64,000 nucleotides of DNA from Peribacillus frigoritolerans (GCA_030562215.1 JAUPFL010000001.1:434001-498000); one strand, 5' to 3'. Shown: positions 28,323-38,881, numbered from the stretch's first letter. Program-made: numbers and translations. The notes: a model not told the origin generated them from the letters alone.

Positions 28323-29483
28323 CTATTCTTTCTCTACAACTAAACATTCCAAGGCACGGGCCGCATTCACTCTCGCCACCTCGATTGAATCGGCAGACGA
28401 CAGGGCGACCGCAACCCTTCTACCTGCCTTTGTAACAGGTTTTCCGAAAAGGCGCACTTGTGTATTAGGTAAAGCCAAGGCCTGTTCAACACCGACTATT
28501 GAATATTCCGATAACTCATCTTGCGCTTTTAATGGACGGCTGGCACCCGGGCTGATCAGCTTGATTTCCGGGATGGGGAACCCTAGAATCGCCCTGATAT
28601 GAAGGGCAAACTCGGACAAATTCTGTGTCACCAATGTCACTAACCCCGTATCATGCGGACGTGGGGAAACTTCACTGAAATAGACTTTATCCCCTGAGAG
28701 GAAAAGCTCTACCCCGAATAATCCATACCCGCCAAGTTCACCCGTAATGGCATGTGCAATTCTTTTCGCTTCCATTATTTGCGCTTCTGTCATTTTATGC
28801 GGCTGCCAGGATTCAATATAATCCCCGCCCTGCTGAATGTGACCGATGGGGGCACAAAACATGGTACCATTTACGGTCCGGACAGTAAGCAGCGTGATTT
28901 CCGAATCAAAACGGATAAATTCTTCAATGATCACCCGTCCATTTTGAACCCGGCCTCCTTCCATCGCGATTTTCCAGCAATCCTCCAGGTCATCTTCCGT
29001 CCGGCACACACTTTGCCCTTTACCGGAAGAACTCATCAGCGGTTTGACTACATTGGGAAAACCAACTTCCTTGGCAGCTTGGACAAATTCTTCATAAGTA
29101 TTTGCGAATTTGTAGGCTGCTGTCGGAATCTCCAGAGTTTCAGAAGCCAACCTCCTGATTCCTTCACGATCCATAGTCAATTTAGCCGCTCTTGCCGTAG
29201 GAATGACATGAAAGCCTTCCTCTTCCAACTTGACTAATTCGGATGTGGCGATGGCTTCGATTTCCGGTACAATCAAATCGGGTCGTTCTTTCTCTACAAC
29301 TCCCCTTAGTTGTTCCGCATCAAGCATATCGATCACATAACTGCGATGAGCGACTTGCATGGCAGGGGCATGTTCATAGCGGTCTACAGCAACGGTCTCC
29401 ACTCCAAGTCGCTGAGCTTCAAGTATGACCTCTTTCCCCAATTCACCCGAGCCCAATAATAAAATCTTTTTCGATTTATACAT
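28323..29483 (-). CDS. purT: Formate-dependent phosphoribosylglycinamide formyltransferase
   Basis: ATP-grasp enzyme of 386 residues that makes formyl-GAR from GAR, formate and ATP in purine synthesis. N-terminal [17 protein letters not shown]-grasp segments [16 protein letters not shown] and [31 protein letters not shown] and the metal-binding [16 protein letters not shown] are intact. Unfused to other purine genes and monocistronic. An inverted repeat at 29532-29557 lies in its promoter region and may be a PurR-type site. Confidence 0.95.
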   Translation of the reverse strand: MYKSKKILLLGSGELGKEVILEAQRLGVETVAVDRYEHAPAMQVAHRSYVIDMLDAEQLRGVVEKERPDLIVPEIEAIATSELVKLEEEGFHVIPTARAAKLTMDREGIRRLASETLEIPTAAYKFANTYEEFVQAAKEVGFPNVVKPLMSSSGKGQSVCRTEDDLEDCWKIAMEGGRVQNGRVIIEEFIRFDSEITLLTVRTVNGTMFCAPIGHIQQGGDYIESWQPHKMTEAQIMEAKRIAHAITGELGGYGLFGVELFLSGDKVYFSEVSPRPHDTGLVTLVTQNLSEFALHIRAILGFPIPEIKLISPGASRPLKAQDELSEYSIVGVEQALALPNTQVRLFGKPVTKAGRRVAVALSSADSIEVARVNAARALECLVVEKE

Positions 29484-29531
29484 TCAGTCTCTCCTCCTTA
29501 ATACTTCAAAATCATTATATACGAACTATAA

Positions 29532-29557
29532 ACGAATAAACATAAATATTTATTCGT
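29532..29557. promoter_or_regulatory. Inverted repeat upstream of purT
   Basis: ACGAATAAA (29532-29540) and TTTATTCGT (29549-29557) are perfect arms with an eight-base spacer, 49 bases before the purT start. The CGAA cores resemble PurR half-sites (PurBox), but spacing is shorter than the usual PurR arrangement. Confidence 0.45.
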
Positions 29558-29768
29558 ATTTGCACTTATAATTATATCGATATATATAAATAAACCTATC
29601 CATTTAAGTTTTTTCACAAGCCATCTCGTAAGAGACCAGTTCACTGTAGCCTCCCATTCAGCATTTATGACGGAGGAAATACATCTTGCAAAGAATCGAT
29701 AATCCCCATTACCTTCTGCTGAAAAGGAGAGCATGAAGCGAATGTCGAAATTTGCATTACGATTATTT

Positions 29769-29797
29769 TTGAAAATGTAAGCGCTTTCTATTATAAT
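29769..29797 (+). promoter_or_regulatory. SigA promoter with perfect cre box
   Basis: TTGAAA (29769-29774), 17-base spacer, TATAAT (29792-29797). The spacer holds ATGTAAGCGCTTTCT (29775-29789), matching WTGNAANCGNWNNCW at every fixed position, so CcpA should repress the downstream RNA when glucose is present. Confidence 0.75.
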
Positions 29798-29803
29798 GGA
29801 ATT

Positions 29804-30016
29804 AGGTTGGATGGCATGCGTGGCCGTCACAGTATCTGGCGTAGGTGGGGCCGATACTAGCGCTAAAGAAGTTAAACTTCTTTACCGTAAAACTATTAGA
29901 ATTCCTTTTGGTAGGGGCTGCAATATCACTGGGACATGGAAAATGTCCGTTAATTTCAGGCTAAAAAGCGAGTTTATCATGCAATCGATAAGTAAAGCAT
30001 AACTTTACTTATTTTT
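29804..30016 (+). ncRNA. Candidate CcpA-controlled small RNA, copy B of the two-hairpin element
   Basis: Transcription from the promoter above would begin at about 29804. The element follows at once (29805-29858): helix 1 GATGGC (29810-29815) with GCCGTC (29823-29828); helix 2 GTATCTGGC (29832-29840) with GCCGATAC (29850-29857). Compared with copy A at 18.5 kb, an A-T pair becomes G-C and two A-U pairs become G-U, so pairing is kept. A terminator at 29988-30016 would end a transcript near 210 nt. No start codon with a ribosome site was found inside. Function unknown. Confidence 0.6.
29988..30016 (+). terminator. Terminator of the candidate small RNA
   Basis: ATAAGTAAAG (29988-29997) and CTTTACTTAT (30003-30012) with TTTT after it; no protein gene on this strand ends here. 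Confidence 0.85.
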
Positions 30017-30058
30017 GCAGCAGCCCTCATCGTTTCAAGTCTAATAGTTTAAAAGCCT

Positions 30059-30096
30059 AAAAAGCTCTACCCCATGGAAACGGAGTTGAGCTTTTT
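30059..30096. terminator. Terminator after the M14 peptidase gene
   Basis: AAAAAGCTC and GAGCTTTTT flank the loop; A and T tracts on both sides. Confidence 0.7.
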
Positions 30097-30110
30097 CATT
30101 TGGTCAAATT

Positions 30111-31302
30111 TCACATATATAACCCTGCCAAGAAAATCCCAAGTGACTTCTCATATATCTCATCGAATTGTGATATCGGGAGGGGATTCGTCCCTTTGCC
30201 CAGCTCCACTGTAAACCCCGGCCTGCGCCAATCCTGAATGTACCAATCCTTATAACCTGCGTAACTACCGGCGGATTTGACAGGCTCATATCCACTGACC
30301 CTCGCAAACTCATTGACTATCGTTTCCGACTCGGGTGGTTCCAAACCTTCAAACCCCCAATAAATGACCTCCCTTGGGTGTGGAACGCAAGGACTTTGCC
30401 AAAATCACTCCTTTTTGTCAACTCTGACATTGCAATAGCCTCTGGCTGTGTAAGCGGCCCTTCCCCTGGATAATTTGCCGGACCTGGCTCCGTTACATTA
30501 TTGCGGGCTTGTTCCAATTCCCATTTGGCGGGAAATTGATCATTTAGATCCACCCCATTAATATTGGCTTTCCAGCCAGAGAAGTCTTCGCTGCCATTAT
30601 TCCATTCGATGAGCCGTCCTCTCAATGACTCATCTGCAGGCGGGCCTTTCAGAACCAACTCCACTCCGTCCGGATTCACCATTGGGACGATCGACAGCAT
30701 CGACTGTTGATAAAAAGGAAACATAGCCAGACCGCGGATGTCAGCCTGATTCGTGATTGCGAGTAAATAATCATTTAAAAAGGTCATGATCACAGGCGTC
30801 GTTATCCACTCATTCGCATGAAAGGAACCATTATAGTGAACTCGTTTGTTGCCATTTCCAATCAGAACCTCGGGAATATCCCTTTCAAGCACCGAGTCCC
30901 CGATGGGGAGGTTTTTATAAATGGATAGATTGTTTTCAAACGTCTAACATCGGTCATCATCGTCTCATAATCATATTCCCGATTTCCTTGAATTAGCCTC
31001 CACGTAATCCTTAATGGCACAGAAATTATCTGACCAACTTGCAGGGCATTCGGGTTGAGATTGGGATTAACTAAAAATAGTGCATCCAATGAAAGATTGC
31101 GTGACCTGGCAATTGCCCATAACGAATCACCTTGCTTAATACTATAGCCGGTCGTCGTAAAGCCAGGAATTTTGATTTGTTGGCCAATCATAAGTGCAAG
31201 TGGATCAATCCCACTATTGGAATCAATGATAAGTTGGTAATTCACCTTGAATAATTGGCTATAATACCACAAGGAATCATTTTGCCGCACAAAAACGTCC
31301 AT
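30111..31302 (-). pseudogene. LysM-M14 peptidase (gamma-D-glutamyl-diamino acid endopeptidase type), two frameshifts
   Basis: About 397 residues. Two N-terminal LysM repeats (RQNDSLWYYSQLFKV, KQGDSLWAIARSRNLSLDAL) bind peptidoglycan; then a zinc carboxypeptidase domain with SFHANEWITTPV (His and Glu ligands), GVDLNDQFPAKW, LAFHTQGR and catalytic Glu in FTVELGKGTNP. This layout is that of endopeptidase I/YqgT, which cuts D-Glu to diaminopimelate bonds in cell wall peptides, especially in spore formers. Frames change near 30885 and 30345. ATG 31302 follows GAGGAGGT. There is no signal peptide. Confidence 0.88.
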
Positions 31303-31362
31303 ACTGCACCTCCTCTTAACCAAATGTATGCTGATTCGATTTAATTATTGCCAACGCAAAGG

Positions 31363-31703
31363 TCACTCCTCAAAACGAACCAAATTGGGGGCATCATCCA
31401 GAATGCTTAGATATTGCTCAGTACTTCCATACGTACCATCAGGGTCTAATTCCCGATATCTTTTGAATTTCGCCATCCGATCTTCCTTTTTGACCCAGCC
31501 CAGATGCTTCAAGCGTATGTCGGATAACTTGTGAGGCAATTCAAAGACATTTTCTGCAAATCTACCGCAATGCTGCGGAAGAGATAGGCAAGTTCCTTAC
31601 CCTCCGCATCCAACCGTTTGAGTGAAAGCAGGAACTTTTGTAAAATATGTGGTTTTTGGTAAATTGGACTGCCCACTAACACCCGAACCTTTTTACTAGT
31701 CAT
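31363..31703 (-). pseudogene. Glycosyltransferase-like remnant with internal deletion
   Basis: The N-terminus KKVRVLVGSPIYQKPHILQ, FLLSLKRL and ELAYLF resembles the start of family 2-type glycosyltransferases; another frame gives FAENVFELPHKLSDIRLKHLG, RYRELDPDGTYGSTEQYLSI and ends DDAPNLVRFEE at 31363. About 113 codons remain, far short of the usual 250-300, and the centre with the DxD motif is missing. No clear ribosome site. Likely a decayed gene. Confidence 0.55.
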
Positions 31704-31832
31704 TAATACCAGCGTTAATCTTAACTGGTCCCCATTTAATCTGACTGCAAAACTTTCCCTGAAAACATTTATAACTATATATTCTTACCGAACTTGTCGG
31801 GTGTCATTTAAAAACGGCGCCCTGCATAAACA

Positions 31833-31866
31833 AAACAGGCATCCATTCATGAATGGATGCCTGTTT
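31833..31866. terminator. Terminator after katA
   Basis: AAACAGGCATCCATTC pairs with GAATGGATGCCTGTTT, a 16-bp stem. Confidence 0.9.
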
Positions 31867-31894
31867 GCATTTACTAGATCGGGAGTACCATATT

Positions 31895-33348
31895 TTACAC
31901 TTCTTGCGGTACAGATAAGCCTAAACCTTCGGCTATGCGCGTTCCGTATTCCGGATCGGCTTTGTAGAAATGACCGATTTGACGAAGCTTGATTTCCTCT
32001 AATTCCACAGGTTTCATTGCGCCCACGATCGTGTCAACAAGGCGAGTTTTCTCTTCGGCACTTAATAGACGGTATAAGTCACCTGCTTGAGTGTAGTGGT
32101 CATCACTATTATGACCAACTTGTGCAGCTTGCCCAGTCACCTCGAAAGGAGTGACTTTATTTTCCGTTGATTCGGCAGGGCCGCCAAAACTATTCGGCTC
32201 ATAATAAACAGATCCCTTGCCATTGTCATCTGCACGCATGAATCCATCACGCTGATAGTTGTTCGCTTCCACTTTCGGACGGTTAACCGGAAGCTGGTTA
32301 TGATTCGAGCCCACACGGTAACGGTGTGCATCTCCGTATGCGAATAGACGTCCTTGTAGCATCTTGTCCGGGGAAGCCTCAATTCCCGGTACGAATGTTC
32401 CAGGTGAGAATGTGGCTTGCTCTACTTCAGCAAAGTAGTTTTCAGGATTTCTGTTCAATACCATACGGCCAAGCTCAATCAGCGGATAATCTTTTTGAGA
32501 CCATACCTTCGTCACATCGAATGGATCGAAACGGTATGTATCCGCATCTTCCAGAGGCATGATCTGAACATATAATTTCCATGCAGGGAAGTCCCCTTTT
32601 TCAATGGCATTGAAAAGATCTTCCGTATGGTAATCAGGATTTTCACCTGCTAGTTTTGCAGCTAGATCCACATCAAGGTTTTTGATGCCCTGTTCTGTTT
32701 TGAAGTGGTATTTCACCCAAACGCCTTTTCCTTCAGCATTCACCCATTTAAATGTGTGGCTTCCGAAACCATGTGTATGACGAAGTGTGGCAGGAATGCC
32801 CCGGTCGGACATCAGGATCGTCACTTGGTGCAGAGATTCCGGTGAATGTGACCAGAAATCCCAAACAGCCGTAGGGTTTTTCAAATGCGTTTTAGGATCT
32901 CTTTTTGTGTATGGATGAAGTCGGGGAATTTAATCGCATCGCGAATAAAGAATACAGGCGTATTATTACCGACGATATCATAGTTTCCTTCTTCCGTGTA
33001 GAATTTAACAGCAAATCCACGCGGGTCACGGACTGTATCTGCAGAACCCAATTCACCTGCAACAGTGGAGAAACGGATAAACAGATCTGTCTTCTTGCCC
33101 ACGCCATTGAAAAGTTTAGCTTTCGTGTACTGAGAAAGGTCGTTCGTTACTTCGAAAGTACCGTATGCACCGGCACCCTTCGCATGAACCACACGTTCAG
33201 GCACACGTTCACGGTTGAAGTGGGCTAGCTTTTCCAATAAGTGTACATCTTGAATGAGCACAGGGCCGCGTTCGCCGGCAGTGATCGAGTTTTGATTATC
33301 TCCAACTGGTGCTCCCCAGCTTGTTGTAAGGTTTTTCTTATTCGACAT
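31895..33348 (-). pseudogene. katA: Vegetative catalase, one frameshift
   Basis: Clade 3 heme catalase of about 484 residues. Catalytic His in [12 protein letters not shown], Asn in GNNTPVFF, heme-ligand Tyr in [12 protein letters not shown], and the NADPH region are all present. One A is missing in the run at 32902-32906; repair gives [20 protein letters not shown]. Monocistronic, with a PerR box upstream (33420-33434), which fits peroxide induction as in B. subtilis katA. Almost surely functional in the organism. Confidence 0.95.
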
Positions 33349-33419
33349 AATTGAACCACCTTTTCATTATTATTTATATATATAATGATAAAGCTTCTCA
33401 GAAAAAAATCAATACTTAT

Positions 33420-33434
33420 TTATAATAATTTTAA
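33420..33434. promoter_or_regulatory. PerR box upstream of katA
   Basis: TTATAATAATTTTAA differs from the consensus TTATAATNATTATAA at one base. It is 72 bases before the katA start. A second AT palindrome at about 33368-33391 may add a weaker site. Confidence 0.75.
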
Positions 33435-33962
33435 TATAATAATCAATTCATTATTGATCTGTTTATGATAGAACTTCACAAACACCCAAAATATGGATAA
33501 TACGAAAGAAATAAACGCTGACGGGACAAAATATTTACATAAATGAATTCCTAATAATGGTATACGACCCTTATAGGCGATTTTCCTTCATGACGAGTGA
33601 TTTTATCATTTCTCCTACCAATGGGATAGCAATCGAGAATGAGCACGAATATTCATAGATACTTTGTGCTACTTCAATTCTTTCCTTCTATTCATCTTAT
33701 AACAATCCGAAGTGTTTTCCTGTGACTTTGTTCACTTCGTCAGCCTTTATTCACATGACGAATAGCAGGATGCATGGGAACTTACTTTTCATTGCTTTTG
33801 TGACCCCCATCTTTAACAGAACTCCATCCTGAATTGGCTGAAACAAAAGGCCTTCACCCTTATTTTGCTAGAGAAATTGTAAACATACTGGTTTGTGTTC
33901 GTATAGAAAATAAGATACTATTACGTTAAAATGACCGTCCAATAAGGGTAAGGGTGATATAT
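33435..33962. other. Gap between katA control region and tetR gene
   Basis: About 500 bases with no frame longer than a few dozen codons and no ribosome-site-supported start other than the TetR gene. No repeat of families A or B and no strong terminator seen. Confidence 0.5.
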
Positions 33963-34852
33963 ATGAATGAGCGCAAACAAATGGTAGTTAAATATGCGCA
34001 CCAATTATTTATTGAAAAGGGTTATCAAGCAACTTCCATTCAGGATATTTTAGATTATAGCGGCATTTCAAAAGGAACATTTTATAACTATTTTTCTTCT
34101 AAGAGCGAATTGCTTAAGGCAGTCTTCCTAACTTCGCAAGAAAAATTGGAAAAAGAGCGGAATGAATTGCTGATTGGGCAAAACCTTGCAGATATTGAAA
34201 TATTCATCAAACAATCAGAATTACAAATGCACTCAAACAAAAACAACAAAATCTTTTTCTTATATGAAGAAGTAATGATTTCAAATGATACCGAACTTAA
34301 GAATTTCATAACACACGCTAAATTCCGGCATATCCATTGGTTATCCAAACGGTTTCTGGACATTTTCGGTGCTGATAAAAAGCCTTATATTTTGGACTGT
34401 GCCATTATTTACTCGGGGATGATGCATCAAACGATTCATTTTAATGCCTTGGCTAAAGAGCCTGATTTCAACCCTACTGAAATTATCCGTTATTGTGTCG
34501 ATAGGATTAAATCGATTTTCGAAGATGTCAGCAAGTCAAATGCACAGCTTTTGGAACCCGATGTCATCAAGCAATGGCTGCCTGAGTGCTTCCATACCCA
34601 GCAGGATTTTCATACAGCACTCCTGCACTCTGCAAATGACCTAAAAAGATGATCTTGAGGCTTTGTCAAGATGATGAAGCGGAACGGGTCAAAAACTTAA
34701 AATTGATTCACTTTATCCAAGAGGAATTATTACAAAACGTTGAACCGCGAACCTTTCTCATTGAAAGTGCCCTGCTTTCCTTAAACACCAATCCCAAATT
34801 GAAAAACACATTGGAATTAAGTGAATTCGAAAAGATCATTGCCAACAACTAA
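33963..34852 (+). pseudogene. TetR/AcrR-family regulator, one frameshift
   Basis: DNA-binding repressor of about 296 residues. The N-terminal HTH is clear: ARxLF-type AHQLFIEKGYQATSIQDIL, YSGISKGTFYNYFSSKSELL. The effector domain is mostly helical. One A is missing in the run at 34643-34647; repair gives NDLKKMILRLCQDDEAERVK, extending the protein to 34852. AAGGGTGA precedes ATG 33963. No adjacent transporter is present, so its target is unknown. The length is greater than the usual 190-220 residues because of an extended C-terminus. Confidence 0.83.
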
Positions 34853-34897
34853 AGAGAACCTAATGAATCCCATTTTGTAGACAAATGGGGTTCTTTC
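34853..34897 (+). terminator. Terminator after the TetR gene
   Basis: AGAGAACC and GGTTCTTT with inner CCATTT/AAATGG pairing; the loop contains TGTAGACA, a sequence also found at repeat boundaries. Confidence 0.6.
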
Positions 34898-34907
34898 AGC
34901 TGGAATG

Positions 34908-35119
34908 GAGCGGACTTCTGAAATCACGGAGTTTTTAAATGAAAAGACTGCAGCCAAACGTGTTTTTAAAACAAGATCTGCTTTCATGGTTTACTTTTTA
35001 TATTGGATGAAACCTATATGGGATTGAAGAAATTTGCGACACTCCTGCCGAATAACTGGCTAGCCGAGACCCCACAGGCGTTTGCTTTGATGCGGCTTGG
35101 CAGACAGTCGGCGGAAAGG
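34908..35119 (+). repeat. Family B intergenic repeat, tandem unit 1 (212 bp)
   Basis: Starts GAGCGGACTTCTGAAATCA and includes GACTGCAGCCAAACG, AAACAAGATCTGCTTTCA, GAAGAAATTTGCGACACTCC, GGCTAGCCGAGACCCCACAG and GGCAGACAGTCGGCGG. The second unit begins exactly 212 bases later. Confidence 0.92.
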
Positions 35120-35331
35120 GAGCGGATTTATGAAATCAACGGACTTTTTAAATGAAAAGACTGCAGCCAAACGTGTTTTTAAAACAAGATCTGCTTTCAG
35201 GTTTACTTTTTAAATTGGATGAAACCTATATGGGATGGAAGAAATTTGCGACACTCCTGCCGAATAACTGGCTAGCCGAGACCCCACAGGCGTTTGCTTT
35301 GATGCGGCTTGGCAGACAGTCGGCGGAAAGG
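35120..35331 (+). repeat. Family B intergenic repeat, tandem unit 2 (212 bp)
   Basis: Nearly identical to unit 1 with a handful of substitutions and small indels, followed at 35332 by the first 20 or so bases of a third unit. A chance frame inside (35152-35442) is not a gene. Confidence 0.92.
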
Positions 35332-35484
35332 GAGCGGATTTATGAAATCACGGGGTCCTTTCCATTCTGGGGGAATACATATCGTATTCCTCTTTTTTGT
35401 GACAATTCTGCAAACATATCACTGAAATTCATGAAATTTTAGTATAATTGACTTTTAGTAAAGTGCCTTCAGGAGGAGTTATTC

Positions 35485-35832
35485 ATGAACATAATAATGC
35501 GTTTTCTTATCAACGGGCTGGCATTGCTCGTCATTGACTGGCTTCTCGACTCCATCACGATTAAATCTTACGGAACAGCCTTGCTGGCGGTTTTTATATT
35601 ATCGATCATGAACTTGCTCGTTAGGCCCATTCTCCAGCTCATCACATTGCCGATCACCATCCTGACGTTCGGGCTGTTTTCTTTCATTATCAATGCCTTC
35701 ACATTCCAAATCACCTCCTATATCGTCAGTGGCTTTGTAATAGATTCTTTTTGGGGAGCTTTAATCGGTTCATTGTTATTGAGTTTCATTCAAAGTCTTC
35801 TTATAAAACAGAGTAAAAAAAACCGTCAGTAG
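35485..35832 (+). CDS. YvlD-like/phage holin IV family membrane protein
   Basis: A 115-residue protein with four hydrophobic helices. NGLALLVIDWLLDSI, LSIMNLLVRPILQLITLPIT and GLFSFIINAFTFQITSYIV match the DUF360/YvlD family, conserved small membrane proteins sometimes linked to envelope stress; not evidence of a phage. AGGAGGAG precedes ATG 35485. The stop codon is inside a terminator stem. Confidence 0.85.
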   Translation: MNIIMRFLINGLALLVIDWLLDSITIKSYGTALLAVFILSIMNLLVRPILQLITLPITILTFGLFSFIINAFTFQITSYIVSGFVIDSFWGALIGSLLLSFIQSLLIKQSKKNRQ

Positions 35833-35848
35833 CTACTGACGGTTTTTC
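35817..35848 (+). terminator. Terminator overlapping the end of the YvlD-like gene
   Basis: AAAACCGTCAGTAGC and GCTACTGACGGTTTTT form a stem that includes the last codons and stop. Confidence 0.9.
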
Positions 35849-36037
35849 GTATCATTTTCATTTCCTTGACAGCCTTCGATATTTCCCGGGCTATTTCCCT
35901 AAATTCCGCTAAGCATCACTAGCTGTTTTCTCTCATTTTTGACAATCCAGAAGGAGAAAGCGGCTAATATCCATAACTTTACATATACATGCCAATTTCT
36001 CTGGAAACGGGTATGAATCGATTAATGGAGGAATCAC

Positions 36038-37193
36038 ATGTTCACAAAACAGGAACCAAGATTTTCCCTGTCCATTTTACTCGTGCTCGCTTTCTTTATT
36101 CCCGCTCTTTTCATTACCCCATCACTAGCCGCAGCTGGCGATGGCAGTTCGTCATCTCCTTACTCCGTTTCCCAAGCCATTGCGAATCAAGACAGCACGA
36201 TTAAAACGGTCAGTGGATATGTGGTAGGACAGCCCACGTCAGCCAATAGCGTCGTCACGAGCAGCTATCCGAATGATTATGCCATAGCATTGGCAGACAG
36301 CTCATCGGAAATGAACATTGCCAATATGGTTTATGTTCAGATTCCATCCTCCTTCCGCTCTGAATTTGGATTAAAAACAAATCCTGCATTAAAAGGAAAA
36401 AAGTCACCGTCACCGGTACACTTAGTGCCTATTTCACCCATCCTGGCTTAAAAGATGTATCTGCCCTGATTTCAGGGACTGATCAACCGGAACCGGAGAC
36501 ACCGGGGTTGGCTCATACTATGATTCAGCCATCGGAAAATCAGGGTCGTCGTTAAAGAATGCCCTCCATGAAATCATCGATGACCATACGGAAATATCGT
36601 ATTCAAATGTCTGGGAAGCTTTACGGATAACCGACGAGGACCCCCATAACGCCAATAATGTCATTCTACTTTATACAGGGCGTTCTCAAGGAAAAACGAT
36701 GAACGGATCAGGTGTTAATGATTGGAATCGTGAGCATGTATGGGCAAAATCACATGGTGATTTCGGCACCACTTTAGGACCCGGCACCGACCTGCATCAT
36801 CTTCGGCCTACTGATGCCTCCGTCAACAGTACAAGAAACAACCTGGACTTTGATAATGGAGGTTCAGAACATACCGAAGCGATAGGAAACTACTATGATT
36901 CTGATTCGTGGGAACCCCGCGATAGCGTCAAAGGTGATGTCGCCCGGATGCTGTTTTATATGGCGGTTCGTTACGAGGGTGATGCAGGGGAAGTCGATTT
37001 GGAGCTAAATAATCAAGTGAACAATGGTACCGCCCCTTATCATGGTAAATTGGCTGTCTTACTGGAGTGGAATGAACAGGATCCTGTAGATGCCTTCGAG
37101 CGTAATAGAAATGAGATCATTTATAATCAATATCAGCATAATCGCAACCCTTTCATTGATCATCCTGAATGGGCCTCCGCCATCTGGCAATGA
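36038..37193 (+). pseudogene. Secreted endonuclease I-family nuclease (Bsn-like), two frameshifts
   Basis: Extracellular nuclease of about 385 residues: signal peptide (LSILLVLAFFIPALFITPSLA), an N-terminal OB-like domain (VSGYVVGQPTSANSVV, DYAIALADS) and an Endonuclease I domain with NDWNREHVWAKSHGDFG and GTDLHHLRPTDASVNSTRNN, which carry the catalytic His and the Mg-binding Asn. Missing bases in runs 36397-36402 (A) and 36504-36507 (G) split the gene; repairs give KKVTVTGTLSAYFTHPG and PGVGSYYDSAIGKSG. GGAGG precedes ATG 36038. Role: degrading RNA/DNA outside the cell for nutrients. Confidence 0.9.
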
Positions 37194-37203
37194 TAAAACG
37201 AAC

Positions 37204-37234
37204 AAGCTGTTCCTTATTTTTGGGACAGCTTTTT
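37204..37234 (+). terminator. Terminator after the nuclease gene
   Basis: AAGCTGT-TCC and GGG-ACAGCTT flank a T-rich loop, followed by TTTT. Confidence 0.8.
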
Positions 37235-37353
37235 CACTTGGAAATATCTAAATTTTTAGAAAAATCACATAATTACATTTTGGTTAAATAGCATTCCAAT
37301 TAGTTTTTGAAGGTTTGTTATACGATGATAACAGAGAGAATCACTAACTTACA

Positions 37354-37368
37354 TAGTAAGCGTTTTCA
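37354..37368 (+). promoter_or_regulatory. cre-like box upstream of second permease
   Basis: TAGTAAGCGTTTTCA agrees with the cre consensus except at the second position. It is 150 bases upstream of the permease start, in otherwise featureless AT-rich DNA. Confidence 0.45.
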
Positions 37369-37514
37369 TATTTTTCTTTACATTCTAACTATTAAAATAT
37401 ATTATTTAATTGTAATATTATGTGAAAAATCAATAAATAATATGTATTCACCTCTACTAGTGATAAAATGCTAGATAGAGAAAATTAAACTCCAACATAG
37501 AAAAGGGGAAAATT

Positions 37515-38881
37515 ATGCAAAACTCCAAAGAATCTCAACTGCATAGAGGTTTGGAAGAAAGACATATCGCATTAATGTCTCTTGGCGCAGCCATTGGAGT
37601 CGGTCTATTTCTCGGCTCGGCATCTGCGATAAAATTAGCCGGTCCAGCCATCATCATTTCTTATGCAATTGGCGGGCTTATGATTTATCTAATCATGCGG
37701 GCACTTGGGGAAATGGCGATAAAAAATCCTGTCGCAGGCTCTTTCAGTCGCTATGCAAGCGAATTTGTCGGTCCTCTTGCCGGATATATAACCGGATGGA
37801 ATTACTGGTTCGTTTGGATTGCCACCTGTATGGCTGAAATTACGGCAGTCGGAATCTATATGCAATTTTGGTTCCCAGATACTCCGCAATGGGCTTGGGC
37901 GTTAGCCGCACTTGCCATCATGACAACGATTAACTTTCTTGCTGTAAAAGCTTACGGTGAATTGGAGTTTTGGTTCGCCTTAATTAAAATCATTACGATC
38001 ATCCTTATGATCGTCCTTGGGTTCGGAATGATCATCTTTGGTCTGGGGAACGGCGGAATCGCGGTCGGTTTCGGTAACCTTGTTGAAAATGGAGGATTTT
38101 TCCCTAATGGGATTTCTGGTGTCATCCTCTCGTTCCAAATGGTCATGTTCGCCTATTTGGGAATTGAAATGCTCGGTGTAACCGCAGGTGAAGTTAAAAA
38201 TCCTGAAAAATCTTTAAAAAGAGCCATCGATACCGTTTTTACCGGATCTTACTTTTTTACGTTTTAGCTCTGACAGTCATTCTATCGATCACCCCATGGG
38301 ATGAAATGAATGGAGAAAACAGCCCATTCGTTATGATGTTTGATAAAATCGGTATACCAGGCGCAGCAGGAATCATTCAATTTGTCGTACTGACAGCAGC
38401 CCTTTCATCTTGTAACAGCGGGATCTTCAGTACAGGAAGAATGTTATTCAACCTAGCGCAGCAAGGTGAATCACCAAAAAGTTTCGAACGTACAACAAAG
38501 TCAGGCGTTCCTGGCGTTGCCATTATCGTTTCGGCTGTCGTGCTTCTTTTCGGTGTTTACCTTAACTACATGGAAGCCGATAAAGTTTTCACTTACGTCA
38601 CAAGTGTCGCTACATTCGGTGCCCTCTGGACATGGGGAACGATACTTGTCACACAGATTATGTCTAGACGGAAAATGAGTCAGGGAGAAAAACAAGGCTT
38701 ATCTTACAAGATGCCTCTTTTCCCATTCACTTCTTATTTCACTTTAGCCTTTTTAGTATTCGTAATGGTGGTACTCGGTTTTTCAGCAGATACAAGAATC
38801 GCTCTAATCGTTGGTCCGATTTGGATCTTACTGTTGGTAGCCCTGTATTATATGACCGGCTTGCATAAACGGAAAAGATAA
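37515..38881 (+). pseudogene. APC amino acid permease, ProY-like, one frameshift
   Basis: About 456 residues and 12 helices. LGAAIGVGLFLGSASAIKLAG, NPVAGSFSRYASEFVGPLAG, LEFWFALIKI and MVMFAYLGIEMLGVTAGEVK follow the ProY/HutT-type permeases of enteric and Bacillus species, suggesting proline, histidine or another neutral amino acid. One T is missing in the run at 38236-38240; the repaired sequence runs VFYRILLFYVLALTVILSI. AAGGGG precedes the ATG. Monocistronic with a terminator; a cre-like box lies upstream. Confidence 0.87.

Noticed and set aside
29498-29830. 110-codon open frame on the minus strand across the candidate RNA
   Set aside because: No ribosome site, no recognisable domain, and it covers the cre promoter and palindrome. 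The two copies of the RNA element change at all codon positions, unlike a coding sequence.
35152-35442. 96-codon open frame in the tandem repeat
   Set aside because: It lies wholly in the repeated intergenic unit, has no ribosome site, and would be the product of repeat sequence read by chance.
35485-35832. Prophage marker because of holin-type annotation
   Set aside because: YvlD-like proteins are chromosomal housekeeping membrane proteins; no other phage gene is near.
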